From Halomarina salina (GTDB lineage: Archaea > Halobacteriota > Halobacteria > Halobacteriales > Haloarculaceae): DNA of 64,000 nt. Shown one piece after another: positions 43,523 to 54,748 of this stretch. Where the stretch lies: contig NZ_JALLGW010000001.1 of assembly GCF_023074835.1 (NCBI RefSeq), positions 1,178,001 to 1,242,000 of the forward strand. Direction: 5' to 3'. Below the pieces are notes generated by a model that had not been told where the DNA came from, did no database searches, and worked only from the letters and a program-made list of their open reading frames with translations. Each line of letters begins with the position of its first letter. The first letter of the stretch is position 1. The position numbers and the translations under genes are program-made.

Positions 43523-45016
43523 ATGGCTGACTGGACGGAGACGTACCGCCCGACGACGCTGGCGGAGGTCCGGGGGAACGACAAGGCCCGCGACGCGCTC
43601 CACCAGTGGGCGAAGTCGTGGGACGACCACCGGCAGGCGGTCATCCTCCACGGGTCGCCGGGCGTCGGCAAGACGAGTGCGGCCCACGCGCTGGCCAACG
43701 ACATGGGCTGGCCGACCATCGAGTTGAACGCCAGCGACCAGCGAACGAAGGACGACATCGAGAAGTACGCGGGCGGCGCGGCGATGAACCAGTCGCTGTC
43801 GGGGAGCGGTCGCCAACTCATCATCCTCGACGAGGCGGACAACATCCACGGCAACGCCGACCGGGGCGGGTCGGGGGCCATCACGCGCCTCGTCAAGGAG
43901 GCCGAACAGCCGATGGTGCTCATCGCCAACGAGTTCTACGACATGTCCAACGGCCTCCGGAACGCCTGCGAGGACATCGAGTTCCGGGACGTGTCGGCGC
44001 GTTCCATCGTGCCCGTGTTGCGGGACATCTGCCGGAAGCAGGACGTGAAGTACGAAACCGACGCGCTGGAGGCCATCGCCGAGGCGAACTCGGGGGACCT
44101 GCGCGGTGCGGTCAAGGACCTGCAGGCGACCGCCGAGGGCTGCGACCAGATCAAGAAAGAGGACGTGACGGCGGGCGGCCGCGACAAGACGGAGGGCATC
44201 TTCCAGTTGCTCGACGCGGTGCTCAAGGAGCAGGACGCCGAGGGGGCACTGAAGTTCTCCTACGACGTCGACGAGACGCCCGACGACATGATAAACTGGA
44301 TCGAGGACAACCTCCCGAAGGACTACCACGGCGCGGAACTCGCCGACGCCTACGGGAACCTCGCCAACGCCGACCGCTGGCTCGGGCGGGTCCGCGCGAC
44401 GCAGAACTACTCGTTCTGGCGCTACGCCAGCGACGCCATGACCGCGGGCGTCGCCGCTTCACGCTCCGGGTCGAAGGGCGGGTGGACGCGCTACGGCCCG
44501 CCGAGCTACTGGTCGAAACTCGGGCGCTCGCGCGCGGCCCGCGACAAGCGCGACTACGTCGCCCGCCACATCGCGGAGACGGGCGGGATGTCGATGGCCA
44601 CCGCCCGGAAGCAGGTGCTCCCGTACCTCTCGACGATGACCCACCACTGCAAGAACCGCGAACTGACGGTGCTGATGGCCGCCACCTACGAACTGGAGGC
44701 CAAGCACGTCGCGTTCGTCACGGGCAGCGGCGAGGACACGAACAAGGTCCAGTCCATCGTCGAGGACGCCGAGCGACTGCGGGAGGAGGCGGCCGTCGAA
44801 CACTCCGGCGGCGCGTTCGCGGGCGGCGAGTTCGACGGCGACGAGGCGGCCGACGAGGCCCCAGACGGTGCGGTGGCCGATGCGGCCGACGGTTCGTCGG
44901 GGACTGCGGCCGATGCGGCCGACGACACCGATGCGGCCGAGACGGACGAGTCGGACGCCGAAGCGGAGACGACCGAGGAGAGCGACCAGCAGTCCGGTCT
45001 CACCGACTTCTACTGA
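43523..45016 (+). CDS. rfcL: Replication factor C large subunit
   Basis: This 497-residue clamp-loader subunit loads PCNA on DNA. It opens DWTETYRPTTLAEVRGND, with Walker A HGSPGVGKTS (43-52), the sensor region IELNASDQRTK, and Walker B LIILDEADNIHG. The collar domain extends to about 420. Then comes a 65-residue linker of Ala/Asp repeats (DAADGSS, DAADDTDAAETDESDAEAE) and a C-terminal PIP box QSGLTDFY (490-497) that binds PCNA. There is no intein, although inteins are known in archaeal RFC genes. The start at 43523 gives the canonical N-terminus. Confidence 0.96.
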   Translation: MADWTETYRPTTLAEVRGNDKARDALHQWAKSWDDHRQAVILHGSPGVGKTSAAHALANDMGWPTIELNASDQRTKDDIEKYAGGAAMNQSLSGSGRQLIILDEADNIHGNADRGGSGAITRLVKEAEQPMVLIANEFYDMSNGLRNACEDIEFRDVSARSIVPVLRDICRKQDVKYETDALEAIAEANSGDLRGAVKDLQATAEGCDQIKKEDVTAGGRDKTEGIFQLLDAVLKEQDAEGALKFSYDVDETPDDMINWIEDNLPKDYHGAELADAYGNLANADRWLGRVRATQNYSFWRYASDAMTAGVAASRSGSKGGWTRYGPPSYWSKLGRSRAARDKRDYVARHIAETGGMSMATARKQVLPYLSTMTHHCKNRELTVLMAATYELEAKHVAFVTGSGEDTNKVQSIVEDAERLREEAAVEHSGGAFAGGEFDGDEAADEAPDGAVADAADGSSGTAADAADDTDAAETDESDAEAETTEESDQQSGLTDFY

Positions 45017-45055
45017 CTGCTCGGTCGCGCTCGACTCTGCGAGACGGCTCGCCGG

Positions 45056-45445
45056 TCAGAGGCCCGGCGGGACACCGATGGCCCCGAAGGAACTGTACCC
45101 CAGCGAGGCCGCCGCGTAGAGGATGACGAACGTGACGACCCACGTCCCCACCGAGATAGCGGCGGCCCGCACGATGGTCCCCTCGTGGAGCAGGTCGACG
45201 ACGACGAAGTACGCAATCACCGCCAGCAGCGGTCCGAGGGCGACGTAGAAGCCCGAGAGGCCGACGATTCCCGAGACGAGGTAGGTGACGCCGAACCAGA
45301 CGAGCGAGGTGAGGGCGGCCGTCACCACCGATAGCCCGAGGCTGGTGTTCTCGGTGAAGATACCGGTACTGACGTACGTCGCGACGGTCACGACGACGAA
45401 GCTCAACACCGCGCCGAGGACGCTCGCTGAGAACTCCATGGACAT
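45056..45445 (-). CDS. Four-helix membrane protein, unknown function
   Basis: This 129-residue protein has four hydrophobic helices (about 7-27, 38-60, 63-86 and 93-115) and almost no loops. There are two possible starts (M1 and M3). Repeated small and aromatic residues (FGVTYLVSGIVGLSGFYVAL) suggest tight packing. No recognised family and no catalytic residues. It is convergent with rfcL (39 nt apart). Confidence 0.65.
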   Translation of the reverse strand: MSMEFSASVLGAVLSFVVVTVATYVSTGIFTENTSLGLSVVTAALTSLVWFGVTYLVSGIVGLSGFYVALGPLLAVIAYFVVVDLLHEGTIVRAAAISVGTWVVTFVILYAAASLGYSSFGAIGVPPGL

Positions 45446-45499
45446 CGTGTCGAGCGAGAGTCAGTTCTGTCCGGCGCCTGCTGTGGCCGGCCGGTCCGC

Positions 45500-46060
45500 T
45501 CAGTCGCCGTTGGCGCGTCGCTCGCGCCACTCGTGGGCCAACAGGCCGAACCGGACCTCGTCCTGATACTCGCCGAACCGGAAGACGTGTTCGCGGAACA
45601 GTCCCTCGCGGGCGAACCCGAGCGAGTCGAGGAGTGCCTGCGAGGCGTCGTTGTAGCCGAACACCTTCGCGACGACACGGTGGAGGGCGAGCGTGTCGAA
45701 CGCGTGGTCGAGGACGAGCGAGGCGACGCGCGTGCCGTAGCCCTCGCCGTGGTGGTCGGGGACGAGCCAGTAGCCGAGTTCGCCGCGGTCGTACGCCACG
45801 TCGAACAGTGCGACGTGGCCGATACGTTCGGGGCCCTCGTCGTCCCCGTCGAGGCAGACGAGGAGGCTCAGACCCTTGTCCATCTCGACGGTCCACTCCT
45901 CGTACTGCTGTTCCATCTCGTCGGTCGTCGTCGGGACGGTGTACCCGAGCGAATCGCGGAGTTCGGGGGCGTTCTGCCAGCGCTGGAGGAAGTCGAGGTC
46001 GTCGCGTTCGACCGTCCGCAGCGTCACCTCGTCGTCGCGGAGGAAAACGGGACCGGGCAT
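45500..46060 (-). CDS. GNAT acetyltransferase, RimJ/RimL type
   Basis: This 186-residue acetyltransferase starts MPGPVFLRDDEVTLRTVERDD. The CoA-binding motif is ELGYWLVPDHHGEGYGTRVASLVL, and HRVVAKVFGYNDASQALLDSLGF is motif B; RFGEYQDEVRFGLLAHEW closes the fold. This pattern is that of aminoglycoside or ribosomal-protein acetyltransferases; substrate unknown. It is divergent from the alcohol dehydrogenase gene with a 100-nt spacer. Confidence 0.9.
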   Translation of the reverse strand: MPGPVFLRDDEVTLRTVERDDLDFLQRWQNAPELRDSLGYTVPTTTDEMEQQYEEWTVEMDKGLSLLVCLDGDDEGPERIGHVALFDVAYDRGELGYWLVPDHHGEGYGTRVASLVLDHAFDTLALHRVVAKVFGYNDASQALLDSLGFAREGLFREHVFRFGEYQDEVRFGLLAHEWRERRANGD

Positions 46061-46160
46061 GGAACGTGCGATGGACCAGTCCCCCGTATCTGTTCCGACT
46101 GGCGTCGCCGACGCCTGCCTCCGCGCCCACAGTTAACCGCTCGCCACCCGATGGCGATGT

Positions 46161-47222
46161 ATGCGCGCCGCCGTCGTCCGCGAGTACGGAGAGCCACTGG
46201 TCATCGAGGAACGCGACCGCCCGACGCCGACCCCCGATGGTGTCGTCGTCGAGGTGGCCGCCTGCGGCATCTGTCGCTCCGACTGGCACGCCTGGCAGGG
46301 CCACGGCGACTGGGTGGACGACCGGGTCCCGCGCGGACAGGTGCTCGGTCACGAACCGGCCGGCACCGTCGTCGAGGTGGGCGACGACGTGGCCACCGTG
46401 GCGGTGGGCGACCGGGTCGCCGTCCCGTTCTGTCTCGGCGACGGCACCTGCTCGTACTGTCTCTCGGGGCGGGGCAACGTCTGCCCGAACGGCGTCGGCC
46501 TCGGCTTCGACTCCGACGCCCCCGGCGCGTTCGCCGAGTACGTCGCCGTCCCCGCCGCCGACTACAACCTCGTCTCCCTCCCGCCGGACGTCTCCGCGAC
46601 GGCGATGGCCGCGCTCGGCTGCCGGTACGTCACTGCCTACCACGCGCTCGAACACCGGGCCAGGCTCGGTGCGGGGGAGTGGGTGGCCGTCCACGGCTGT
46701 GGCGGCGTCGGTCTCTCCGCGGTGCAGGTCGGGCGGGCGCTCGGTGCCCGCGTCGTCGCCGTCGACGTGCGCGAGGCACCGCTGTCGAGAGCGGCGGAAC
46801 TGGGCGCGGACGCCACCGTCGACGCGAGCAGCGAGGGCGACACTGCCGACGCGGTCCGGGCGGCGACCGACGGCGGCGCACACGTCGCGATGGACGCGCT
46901 CGGGAGCGTGCCGACCGCGAGGGACGCGCTCGACGGCCTCCGCCGCGCCGGGCGGTACCTGCAGGTCGGTCTCACCGGCGGCGAGGAACGCGGGGAGATG
47001 CCCCTGCCGACCGACGCTATCGCGGGACGAGAGCTATCTGTGCTCGGGGTGCGGGGGATGCCGCCGACGCGGTACGACGAGGTGCTGTCGCTGGTCGCGG
47101 GCGGGCGACTCGACCCCGGTGCGTTGGTCTCTCGCGAGGTGTCGCTCGGCGAGGTGCCCGAGCGACTCGCGGCGATGACCGACTTCGAGACGGTCGGCGT
47201 CGAGGTCGTGACGGAGTTCTGA
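46161..47222 (+). CDS. Zinc-dependent alcohol dehydrogenase (MDR family)
   Basis: This 353-residue NAD(P)-dependent medium-chain dehydrogenase has the catalytic zinc ligands C38 (GICRSDWH), H64-E65 (GHEPAG) and C154 (ALGCRYVTAYHAL). The structural zinc cysteines are C91, C97, C100 and C108 (CLGDGTCSYC). The Rossmann motif is VHGCGGVGLSAVQV. It may act on primary alcohols or on threonine, as in related archaeal enzymes; specificity is not deducible. It ends 33 nt before the convergent amino-acid transporter operon. Confidence 0.92.
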   Translation: MRAAVVREYGEPLVIEERDRPTPTPDGVVVEVAACGICRSDWHAWQGHGDWVDDRVPRGQVLGHEPAGTVVEVGDDVATVAVGDRVAVPFCLGDGTCSYCLSGRGNVCPNGVGLGFDSDAPGAFAEYVAVPAADYNLVSLPPDVSATAMAALGCRYVTAYHALEHRARLGAGEWVAVHGCGGVGLSAVQVGRALGARVVAVDVREAPLSRAAELGADATVDASSEGDTADAVRAATDGGAHVAMDALGSVPTARDALDGLRRAGRYLQVGLTGGEERGEMPLPTDAIAGRELSVLGVRGMPPTRYDEVLSLVAGGRLDPGALVSREVSLGEVPERLAAMTDFETVGVEVVTEF

Positions 47223-47255
47223 GTCAGCGAAAGCGAAGCGAACGCCCCGACGGTC

Positions 47256-48236
47256 TCAGCGCCCCTCGCGGACGCCGAGACCGGGGATGGCGACGCGGTC
47301 CTCGACCCAGCCCATGAACAGCGTCGCCGAGAGGACGAGCGCGAGGTAGAACAGCGCGAGCAGCGCGTAGATGTTCAGGTACTGGAACGTGTCGCTGGCG
47401 ATGTTGCGGCCCGACTCGAACAGTTCGACGACGGTGATGAACGCCGCCAGCGAGGAGTACTTGATGAGGTAGACGAGTTCGTTCGTCCAGCCCGGAATCG
47501 CGTAGCGCAACCCCTGCGGGAGGACGACGTACCGGATGCCGTCGACGCGCGAGAGGCCGATGGAGCGAGCGGCGGTGAGCTGTCCCGACTCGACCGATTC
47601 GAGCGCCGACCGGATGTACTCCGCCTGGTACGCAGCGCTGTTAATGGTGAACCCGACGATGGCGACCCAGACGGCCGCCCCGGGGAGGAGGCCGTCGTCG
47701 ACGGCGCGGAAGTACCGCGAGAGGTTCAGCCCGTAGTAGACGACGAACAGCTGGGCGAGCAGCGGCGTCCCGCGGATGAGTTCGATGTAGCCCAGCGAGA
47801 GCCAGCGCGTGACGGGACCGCCGTAGACGCGGGCGACGCTCAGCGGGACGGCGATGACGAGTCCCAGCAGGATGCCAACGACGGTGAGGATGACCGTGAG
47901 CCACGCGCCCCGCGCGAGTATCGGCAGGTACTCGACGGCGAAGGCGGCGAAGTTCGCCACGTCGGCGAAGAGGAACCAGAACCCGGCGACGAAGTCGAGA
48001 ATCGGCCCGCCGCTCTGCTGCATGACGAGGGCGTCGTTCCGGAAGCCCGTGGCGAGCCCCTCGACGAAGCTCGCCGGGAGGAACGGCTCGCTGTTGCCCG
48101 TCCAGATGGCGACCCAGCGGACGACGAGCCACGCCCAGAACAGCGCGCCGACGGCCAGGCCGACCGACCGACTCGACGGGAAGCGGCTCCCCGCACGGGC
48201 GAGCGTTCGCCGGGCCGTCGAACGCTCCCCGCTCAT
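47256..48236 (-). CDS. Amino acid ABC transporter permease (HisM/GlnP type)
   Basis: This 326-residue polar-amino-acid permease is the fourth gene of the operon. The inner-membrane domain has about five to six helices (about 27-50, 100-135, 145-170, 188-215 and 285-315). The signature before the coupling helix is RSIGLSRVDGIRYVVLPQGLR. YIELIRGTPLLAQLFVVYYG is the conserved HisM/GlnP helix. A long N-terminal extension (to about 90) distinguishes it from the partner permease. Its start overlaps the ATPase stop by 4 nt. Confidence 0.93.
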   Translation of the reverse strand: MSGERSTARRTLARAGSRFPSSRSVGLAVGALFWAWLVVRWVAIWTGNSEPFLPASFVEGLATGFRNDALVMQQSGGPILDFVAGFWFLFADVANFAAFAVEYLPILARGAWLTVILTVVGILLGLVIAVPLSVARVYGGPVTRWLSLGYIELIRGTPLLAQLFVVYYGLNLSRYFRAVDDGLLPGAAVWVAIVGFTINSAAYQAEYIRSALESVESGQLTAARSIGLSRVDGIRYVVLPQGLRYAIPGWTNELVYLIKYSSLAAFITVVELFESGRNIASDTFQYLNIYALLALFYLALVLSATLFMGWVEDRVAIPGLGVREGR

Positions 48237-48982
48237 GTCTCCTCGGCGATGCTGGTCAGCCGGTCGAGGAACTCCTTCGTCCGGTCGCGCTGCGGGTTCT
48301 CGAACAGCTGTTCGGGCGGGCCGCGCTCGACGATGCGCCCCTCGTCGAGGAACATCAGCGACGAGGCGGCGCGGCGGGCGAACCCCATCTCGTGGGTGAC
48401 GACGAGCATCGTCATCCCGCCCTCCGCGAGGTCACGCATCACCTCCAGCACTTCCCCGACCAGTTCCGGGTCGAGCGCGCTCGTCGGCTCGTCGAACAGG
48501 AGCAGTTCGGGGTCCATCGCCAGCGCGCGGGCGATGCCGACGCGCTGTTTCTGCCCGCCGGAGAGTTCGGCGGGGTAGGAGTCCGCCTGCGCCTTCAGCC
48601 CGACGCGTTCGAGCTGGTTCATCGCCTTCGACTCGGCCTCGCTATCGCCCATCCCGCGGACCTTGCGGAGGCCGAGCGTGACGTTCCCGAGCGCCGTGAG
48701 GTGCGAGAACAGGTTGATGTCCTGGAACACCATTCCGACGCGTTTCCGGAGGGTGTTCTCGTCCATCTCCATCACCGACTCGCCGTCGAGGGAGATGGTC
48801 CCGCCCTGGAACTCGGTGAGGCGGTTGACACAGCGGAGCATCGTCGACTTCCCGGACCCGGACGGCCCGATGACGACCTCCACGTCCCGTTTGTCGAGGT
48901 CGAAGCTCACGCCGCGTAGCACGGTCTCGTCGCCGTAGGACTTCTGCAGGTCCTCGACGCGCAGGAGCGGTTCGGAACTCAT
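48233..48982 (-). CDS. Amino acid ABC transporter ATP-binding protein (GlnQ/HisP type)
   Basis: This 249-residue ATPase serves a polar amino-acid importer. Walker A is GPSGSGKST (about 38-46), the Q-loop is VFQDINLFSHLT, the signature is [15 protein letters not shown], and Walker B is LLLFDEPTSALDPE; the switch His lies in VVTHEMGFARRA. Such ATPases form a dimer with the two permease subunits encoded on each side, here giving the order SBP, permease, ATPase, permease on the minus strand. It overlaps both neighbours by 4 nt. Confidence 0.95.
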   Translation of the reverse strand: MSSEPLLRVEDLQKSYGDETVLRGVSFDLDKRDVEVVIGPSGSGKSTMLRCVNRLTEFQGGTISLDGESVMEMDENTLRKRVGMVFQDINLFSHLTALGNVTLGLRKVRGMGDSEAESKAMNQLERVGLKAQADSYPAELSGGQKQRVGIARALAMDPELLLFDEPTSALDPELVGEVLEVMRDLAEGGMTMLVVTHEMGFARRAASSLMFLDEGRIVERGPPEQLFENPQRDRTKEFLDRLTSIAEET

Positions 48983-49764
48983 CGGTCACCCCCCGGAATC
49001 GCGTAGTAGTCGCCGAGGAAGTCGAGCGTGCGGTTGGTGGCGAATGTCATGACGAAGTAGACGAGGCTGATTGCGAGGAACAGTTCGAGCGTCGCGGTCG
49101 TCTGCTGGACGAACAGGTCGTCGGCCCGTTTGAACAGTTCGGTGAGGCCGATGGCGATGGCGATGCTCGTGTCCTTGAGGACGATGGTGAACTCGTTCTG
49201 GAAGCCGGGAATCGACCGCCGGAGCGCCTGCGGCAGGACGACGTGGCGGATGCCCTGGAGCTTGCTCATCCCGACGGAGCGGGCGGCCTCCATCTGGCCG
49301 CCGCTGACGCTCTGGAGCGCCCCCCGGAAGATCTGTGCCTGGTAGGCCGCCGACCGCAGGCCGAGGCCGACGGTGGCGGCGAGGAACGCGCTCGTCCCGA
49401 ACGAGAAGCTCCCGATGCCGGGGAGCCACGCCGAGAACTGCCCGCTCGGGAACGGGATGGGCGCGACGAAGAACATGAACACGAGGATGACGACGATGGG
49501 GATCGCCCGCAGGACGACGCCCGCGCCGTACACCACCGAGCGGAGCGGCCCGCGGCCGTACACCTCGATGGCACCCATCGGGAACCCGGCGAGGAAGCCG
49601 AGGACGATGCTCGTCACGGTGAGCAGGATGGTCACGCCGAGTCCCTCGGCGAGGTAGTCCGCGTTGTCGATGACGAACTGCCAGTCGTCGGACTCGAACT
49701 GCGCGACGACGCCCCAGTCGAGGGTATCGGGGGCGAGCGGGAACGCCAGCGAGAGCGGTTCCAT
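48979..49764 (-). CDS. Amino acid ABC transporter permease (HisQ/GlnP type)
   Basis: This 261-residue permease subunit has an N-terminal periplasmic-side stretch (PDTLDWGVVAQFESDDW) and five helices. VLRAIPIVVILVFMFFV resembles the HisQ motif, and RSVGMSKLQGIRHVVLPQALRR is the EAA-like coupling helix. Its start codon follows the binding-protein stop immediately (TAG-ATG), and the ATPase start overlaps its own stop. It is distinct in sequence from the other permease in the operon, so the transporter is heteromeric. Confidence 0.93.
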   Translation of the reverse strand: MEPLSLAFPLAPDTLDWGVVAQFESDDWQFVIDNADYLAEGLGVTILLTVTSIVLGFLAGFPMGAIEVYGRGPLRSVVYGAGVVLRAIPIVVILVFMFFVAPIPFPSGQFSAWLPGIGSFSFGTSAFLAATVGLGLRSAAYQAQIFRGALQSVSGGQMEAARSVGMSKLQGIRHVVLPQALRRSIPGFQNEFTIVLKDTSIAIAIGLTELFKRADDLFVQQTTATLELFLAISLVYFVMTFATNRTLDFLGDYYAIPGGDR

Positions 49765-50673
49765 CTACGACTCGCTGAACCACTCGTTCCGCAGTTCCTC
49801 GTAGGTGCCGTCGTCCTGCACCGTCGCCAGCCCCTCGTTGAGCGCGCTCTGGAGCTCGCTCGCGTTCTGCTGGATGCCGAAGCCGTACTCCTCGCCCGTC
49901 TCGTAGGTGAACGCCACCTCGACGTCGCGCTGCTGGGCGAACGTCTGGGCGACGGGCTTGTCGAGGACGACGGCGTCGATGTTGCCGTTCTCCAGGTCGG
50001 TGACGGCGAGGACGTAGCTGCCGTAGCCGTTGTAGTCCACGTCGCTCAGTTCGTTCTCGATGACCCCTTCGCCGGTGGTGCCGTTCTGCGCGCCGACGGG
50101 GTGGCCCTCCAGGTCGCTGAGCTGCGAGGGCTGGAAGTCGCTGCCCGCCGCCACGAGGATGGACTGGTCGGCCTCGTAGTACGGGTCGGTGAACGCGATG
50201 GTCTGCTTGCGCTCCTCGGTGATGGTCATCGCCGCGGCGATGACGTCGATGTTCCCGCCCGAGAGCGCGGGGATGAGCGAGTCGAACTCGAACTCCTGCC
50301 AGCCGTCGAGGGTGTATCCCGGGGCCGCGCTGACGACGGCTTCGAGCAGTTCGACGTCGAACCCGGTCAGTTCGCCTCCTTCCTTCACCTCGAACGGCGG
50401 GAAGCCGGGCGCGGTCCCGGCGGTGATGGCCTGCTCCTCGCCGGACTGGGTGGTCCCGGAGTCGGTCCCCTCCTCGGTGCCGGTCCCGTTGCCCATCGAG
50501 TCCGTCCCTTCGGTCGTCTCGCCGTCGGTCGTGTTACCGCCACCGTCGCCACCGCCACCGTCTGTCGTCCCCTCGCCCGACGGTTCGCCGAGGCAGCCAG
50601 CGAGCGCCGCGACGGCACCGGAGCCGACAGCAGTGAGGTACGCACGACGGTCTATAGAGCGTTCTGACGTCAT
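49765..50673 (-). CDS. Amino acid ABC transporter substrate-binding lipoprotein
   Basis: This 302-residue Tat-type lipoprotein has RR at 9-10 (DRRAYLTAVG) and lipobox LAGC with C27, followed by a Gly/Thr/acidic linker (about 28-75). The type 2 periplasmic fold of the SBP_bac_3 family is shown by APGFPPFEVKEGGELTGFDVELLEAV, MTITEERKQTIAFTDPYYEADQ and DALVL-type segments (NIDAVVLDKPVAQTF). It binds polar amino acids or related compounds; specificity not deducible. It is the first gene of the operon. Confidence 0.94.
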   Translation of the reverse strand: MTSERSIDRRAYLTAVGSGAVAALAGCLGEPSGEGTTDGGGGDGGGNTTDGETTEGTDSMGNGTGTEEGTDSGTTQSGEEQAITAGTAPGFPPFEVKEGGELTGFDVELLEAVVSAAPGYTLDGWQEFEFDSLIPALSGGNIDVIAAAMTITEERKQTIAFTDPYYEADQSILVAAGSDFQPSQLSDLEGHPVGAQNGTTGEGVIENELSDVDYNGYGSYVLAVTDLENGNIDAVVLDKPVAQTFAQQRDVEVAFTYETGEEYGFGIQQNASELQSALNEGLATVQDDGTYEELRNEWFSES

Positions 50674-50764
50674 ACCCTCTCATGCGTCTGAACTCCCTTT
50701 CAAGCTTGCGGCGTAGACGGCTTCCGTTCGGTGGTTTCTGCCGCTAACGAAGGTGCGGAACCGG

Positions 50765-51592
50765 TCAGTCGTCGGACGGGACGCCCCGGCCGCGACTCCC
50801 GTCTCGCCCATCCTGGCGGAGGAGCCACCAGCCGACCACCGAGAGCGCCAGCGCGACGCCGGTCGTCGCGAGCGAGAGGTAGATACCCGTCGTCCCGTAC
50901 ACCTGCCGCCCGACGGCGAGCAGGCCGAACAGGAGCGCCGAGCAGGCGAGCGCCGGGAGCCGGGCGCGTGGGTCCGTCCCCCGGCGGCCAGCCCACACCA
51001 CTGTCCCCAGCGCACCGCCGAAGGCGAACAGGCCGACCGCGTAGTACGCCACCTGTACCGCCGGGCGGTAGTCGACGAACGCGCGCGGGTTGAGCACGAC
51101 CATCGCGGCGATGGCGACGGGGACGGCGAGCGCCACCAGTCGGACGAGCCGTGCCGTCACGCGGTCGTCGTGTGCCCACAGCGCCGCGAGGACGACGCCG
51201 GCGAAGATGGTCGCCGCCGTCACGAAGTGGAGGGTGAGGACGAGCCACTCGTACTGCGTCACGGTGAGCGCACCCAGGATGATCTGTGCCGGGAGGAACA
51301 GCGTGGCGATAGCCAGCGCCGCCTGCGTCCGGCGGCCGGCGGCCCCGCGGAACGCCTCGACGGTCGTCCCGAGGATGACGAAGCCGGTCACCATCGCGAC
51401 GAGTCGGTGGAACCACTCGATGAAACTCGCCCAGTCGGCGGGGAACAGGCCGAACACCGCGCCGTCACAGAGCGGCCAGCGCTGGCCGCAGGTCAGCCCC
51501 GCGCCCGCCGCCGCCGTGTAGACGCCGAGGAGGACGAGGACGAACGTCAGCGCGGCGGAGAGGGCGGTGAGTCGTCGGAACCGTGACTCCAT
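50765..51592 (-). CDS. ctaA: Heme A synthase (CtaA/COX15 type)
   Basis: This 275-residue integral membrane protein has eight predicted helices and converts heme O to heme A for terminal oxidases. The N-half has the expected heme-ligand histidines H62 (IEWFHRLVAM) and H122 (LVLTLHFVTAA), and the loop cysteine pair C35 and C42 (CGQRWPLCDG). In the C-half, the two positions that usually carry histidines are occupied by Tyr/Ser/Thr-rich sequence (YYAVGLF, YLSLATTG), so only one heme site is complete. Start ATG at 51592; no other oxidase gene nearby. Confidence 0.88.
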   Translation of the reverse strand: MESRFRRLTALSAALTFVLVLLGVYTAAAGAGLTCGQRWPLCDGAVFGLFPADWASFIEWFHRLVAMVTGFVILGTTVEAFRGAAGRRTQAALAIATLFLPAQIILGALTVTQYEWLVLTLHFVTAATIFAGVVLAALWAHDDRVTARLVRLVALAVPVAIAAMVVLNPRAFVDYRPAVQVAYYAVGLFAFGGALGTVVWAGRRGTDPRARLPALACSALLFGLLAVGRQVYGTTGIYLSLATTGVALALSVVGWWLLRQDGRDGSRGRGVPSDD

Positions 51593-51680
51593 ACGCGAAC
51601 TGCGGCCCGGACGCACTTACCCCCACCGTTCGCTTCCTGTCGGAACGGAACACCATCATGGCCGGGCCCTCCCTCGGATA

Positions 51681-51690
51681 GCTTTTTGCT
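51681..51690 (+). promoter_or_regulatory. TATA-like box of malic enzyme gene
   Basis: GCTTTTTGCT is centred about 27 nt before the ATG at 51712. It is weak, but in the expected position. Confidence 0.4.
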
Positions 51691-51711
51691 CCCGCCTGAC
51701 ACGGGTGGAAC

Positions 51712-53982
<2,271 letters not shown>

Positions 53983-54061
53983 GCGGCCACGGAGGCGCTC
54001 GGGGGATAGCCGGGGCACGCTGGGTAACCCCTGGAACTGCCGGCTCCGAAACGAGTGGTCC

Positions 54062-54583
54062 TCAGAGGTCGGCGAACGTCGGTACGGCGACCGCTTCGAG
54101 GAGCGCCGACTCGCCGGCGTCGGTCGACAGTTCGACGAACACGTTGTTCTCGTACGCGACGAGCATGGCTCCCTCACTCGTGAAGAGACTGGCGTCGTCT
54201 CCGTACCCGATGGTCGCCGTATCGGCGTCGTCGACCTGCGCGCGGTGCTGGTCGAGTCGTACCGGGGGGTACTCCTCGTTGTCGTAGACGGCCGCCCACA
54301 TGAACACGCTCGATGCACCCTGTAGGTCGCCGTCCGGTGGTGCGAACGTCCGCTCGGCGGTGTTCCCCATCGATCCCACCTCGGAGGCCTGCCAGTCGGT
54401 GGCTATCTGCTGGGGCGTGGGTATCACGCCCGTCGCTTCGAGTTCGATAAGCGTGCCGTCGGAGCGCACGTTCGTGTAGTCGTCCGCGTCGTCGGCGGAC
54501 GACGTACAACCAGCGAGCGCTGCTGCCGACGCGGCACCTGCTAGGAGCAGGTGACGGCGGGAGACGGCGTTTCGGCGGCTCAT
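54062..54583 (-). CDS. Tat-exported lipoprotein, unknown function
   Basis: This 173-residue lipoprotein has a Tat signal with RR at 9-10 (VSRRHLLLAGA) and lipobox LAGC with C26 directly before an acidic Ser/Asp-rich linker. The rest is a beta-rich domain with no catalytic motif (ELEATGVIPTPQQIATDW, AAVYDNEEYPPVRLDQHRAQ). The ATG at 54583 is preferred over one six codons upstream because a TATA-like TATATTT box lies about 25 nt before it. No family recognised. Confidence 0.75.
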   Translation of the reverse strand: MSRRNAVSRRHLLLAGAASAAALAGCTSSADDADDYTNVRSDGTLIELEATGVIPTPQQIATDWQASEVGSMGNTAERTFAPPDGDLQGASSVFMWAAVYDNEEYPPVRLDQHRAQVDDADTATIGYGDDASLFTSEGAMLVAYENNVFVELSTDAGESALLEAVAVPTFADL

Positions 54584-54603
54584 ACGACTGCCGTTGTTCA
54601 TGT

Positions 54604-54612
54604 TATATTTAA
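54604..54612 (-). promoter_or_regulatory. TATA-like box of lipoprotein gene
   Basis: The minus strand reads TTAAATATA, about 25 nt before the ATG at 54583. Confidence 0.5.
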
Positions 54613-54748
54613 TGTTTCGAAAAGTTGCACGTCGTCGGTCCAGCCGAGAACCGGTTCCGAGAGGGATCGGTGTCTCGGTCGCGGGCCGACCAAACCGCCC
54701 GTTCGACGCAGACAAGGACTATAGCGGACAGCGTCGAACCGGTGCGGT

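Noticed and set aside
45000-46883. Minus-strand frame of 627 codons
   Set aside because: It runs antisense to the alcohol dehydrogenase and overlaps two better-supported genes; no domain seen.
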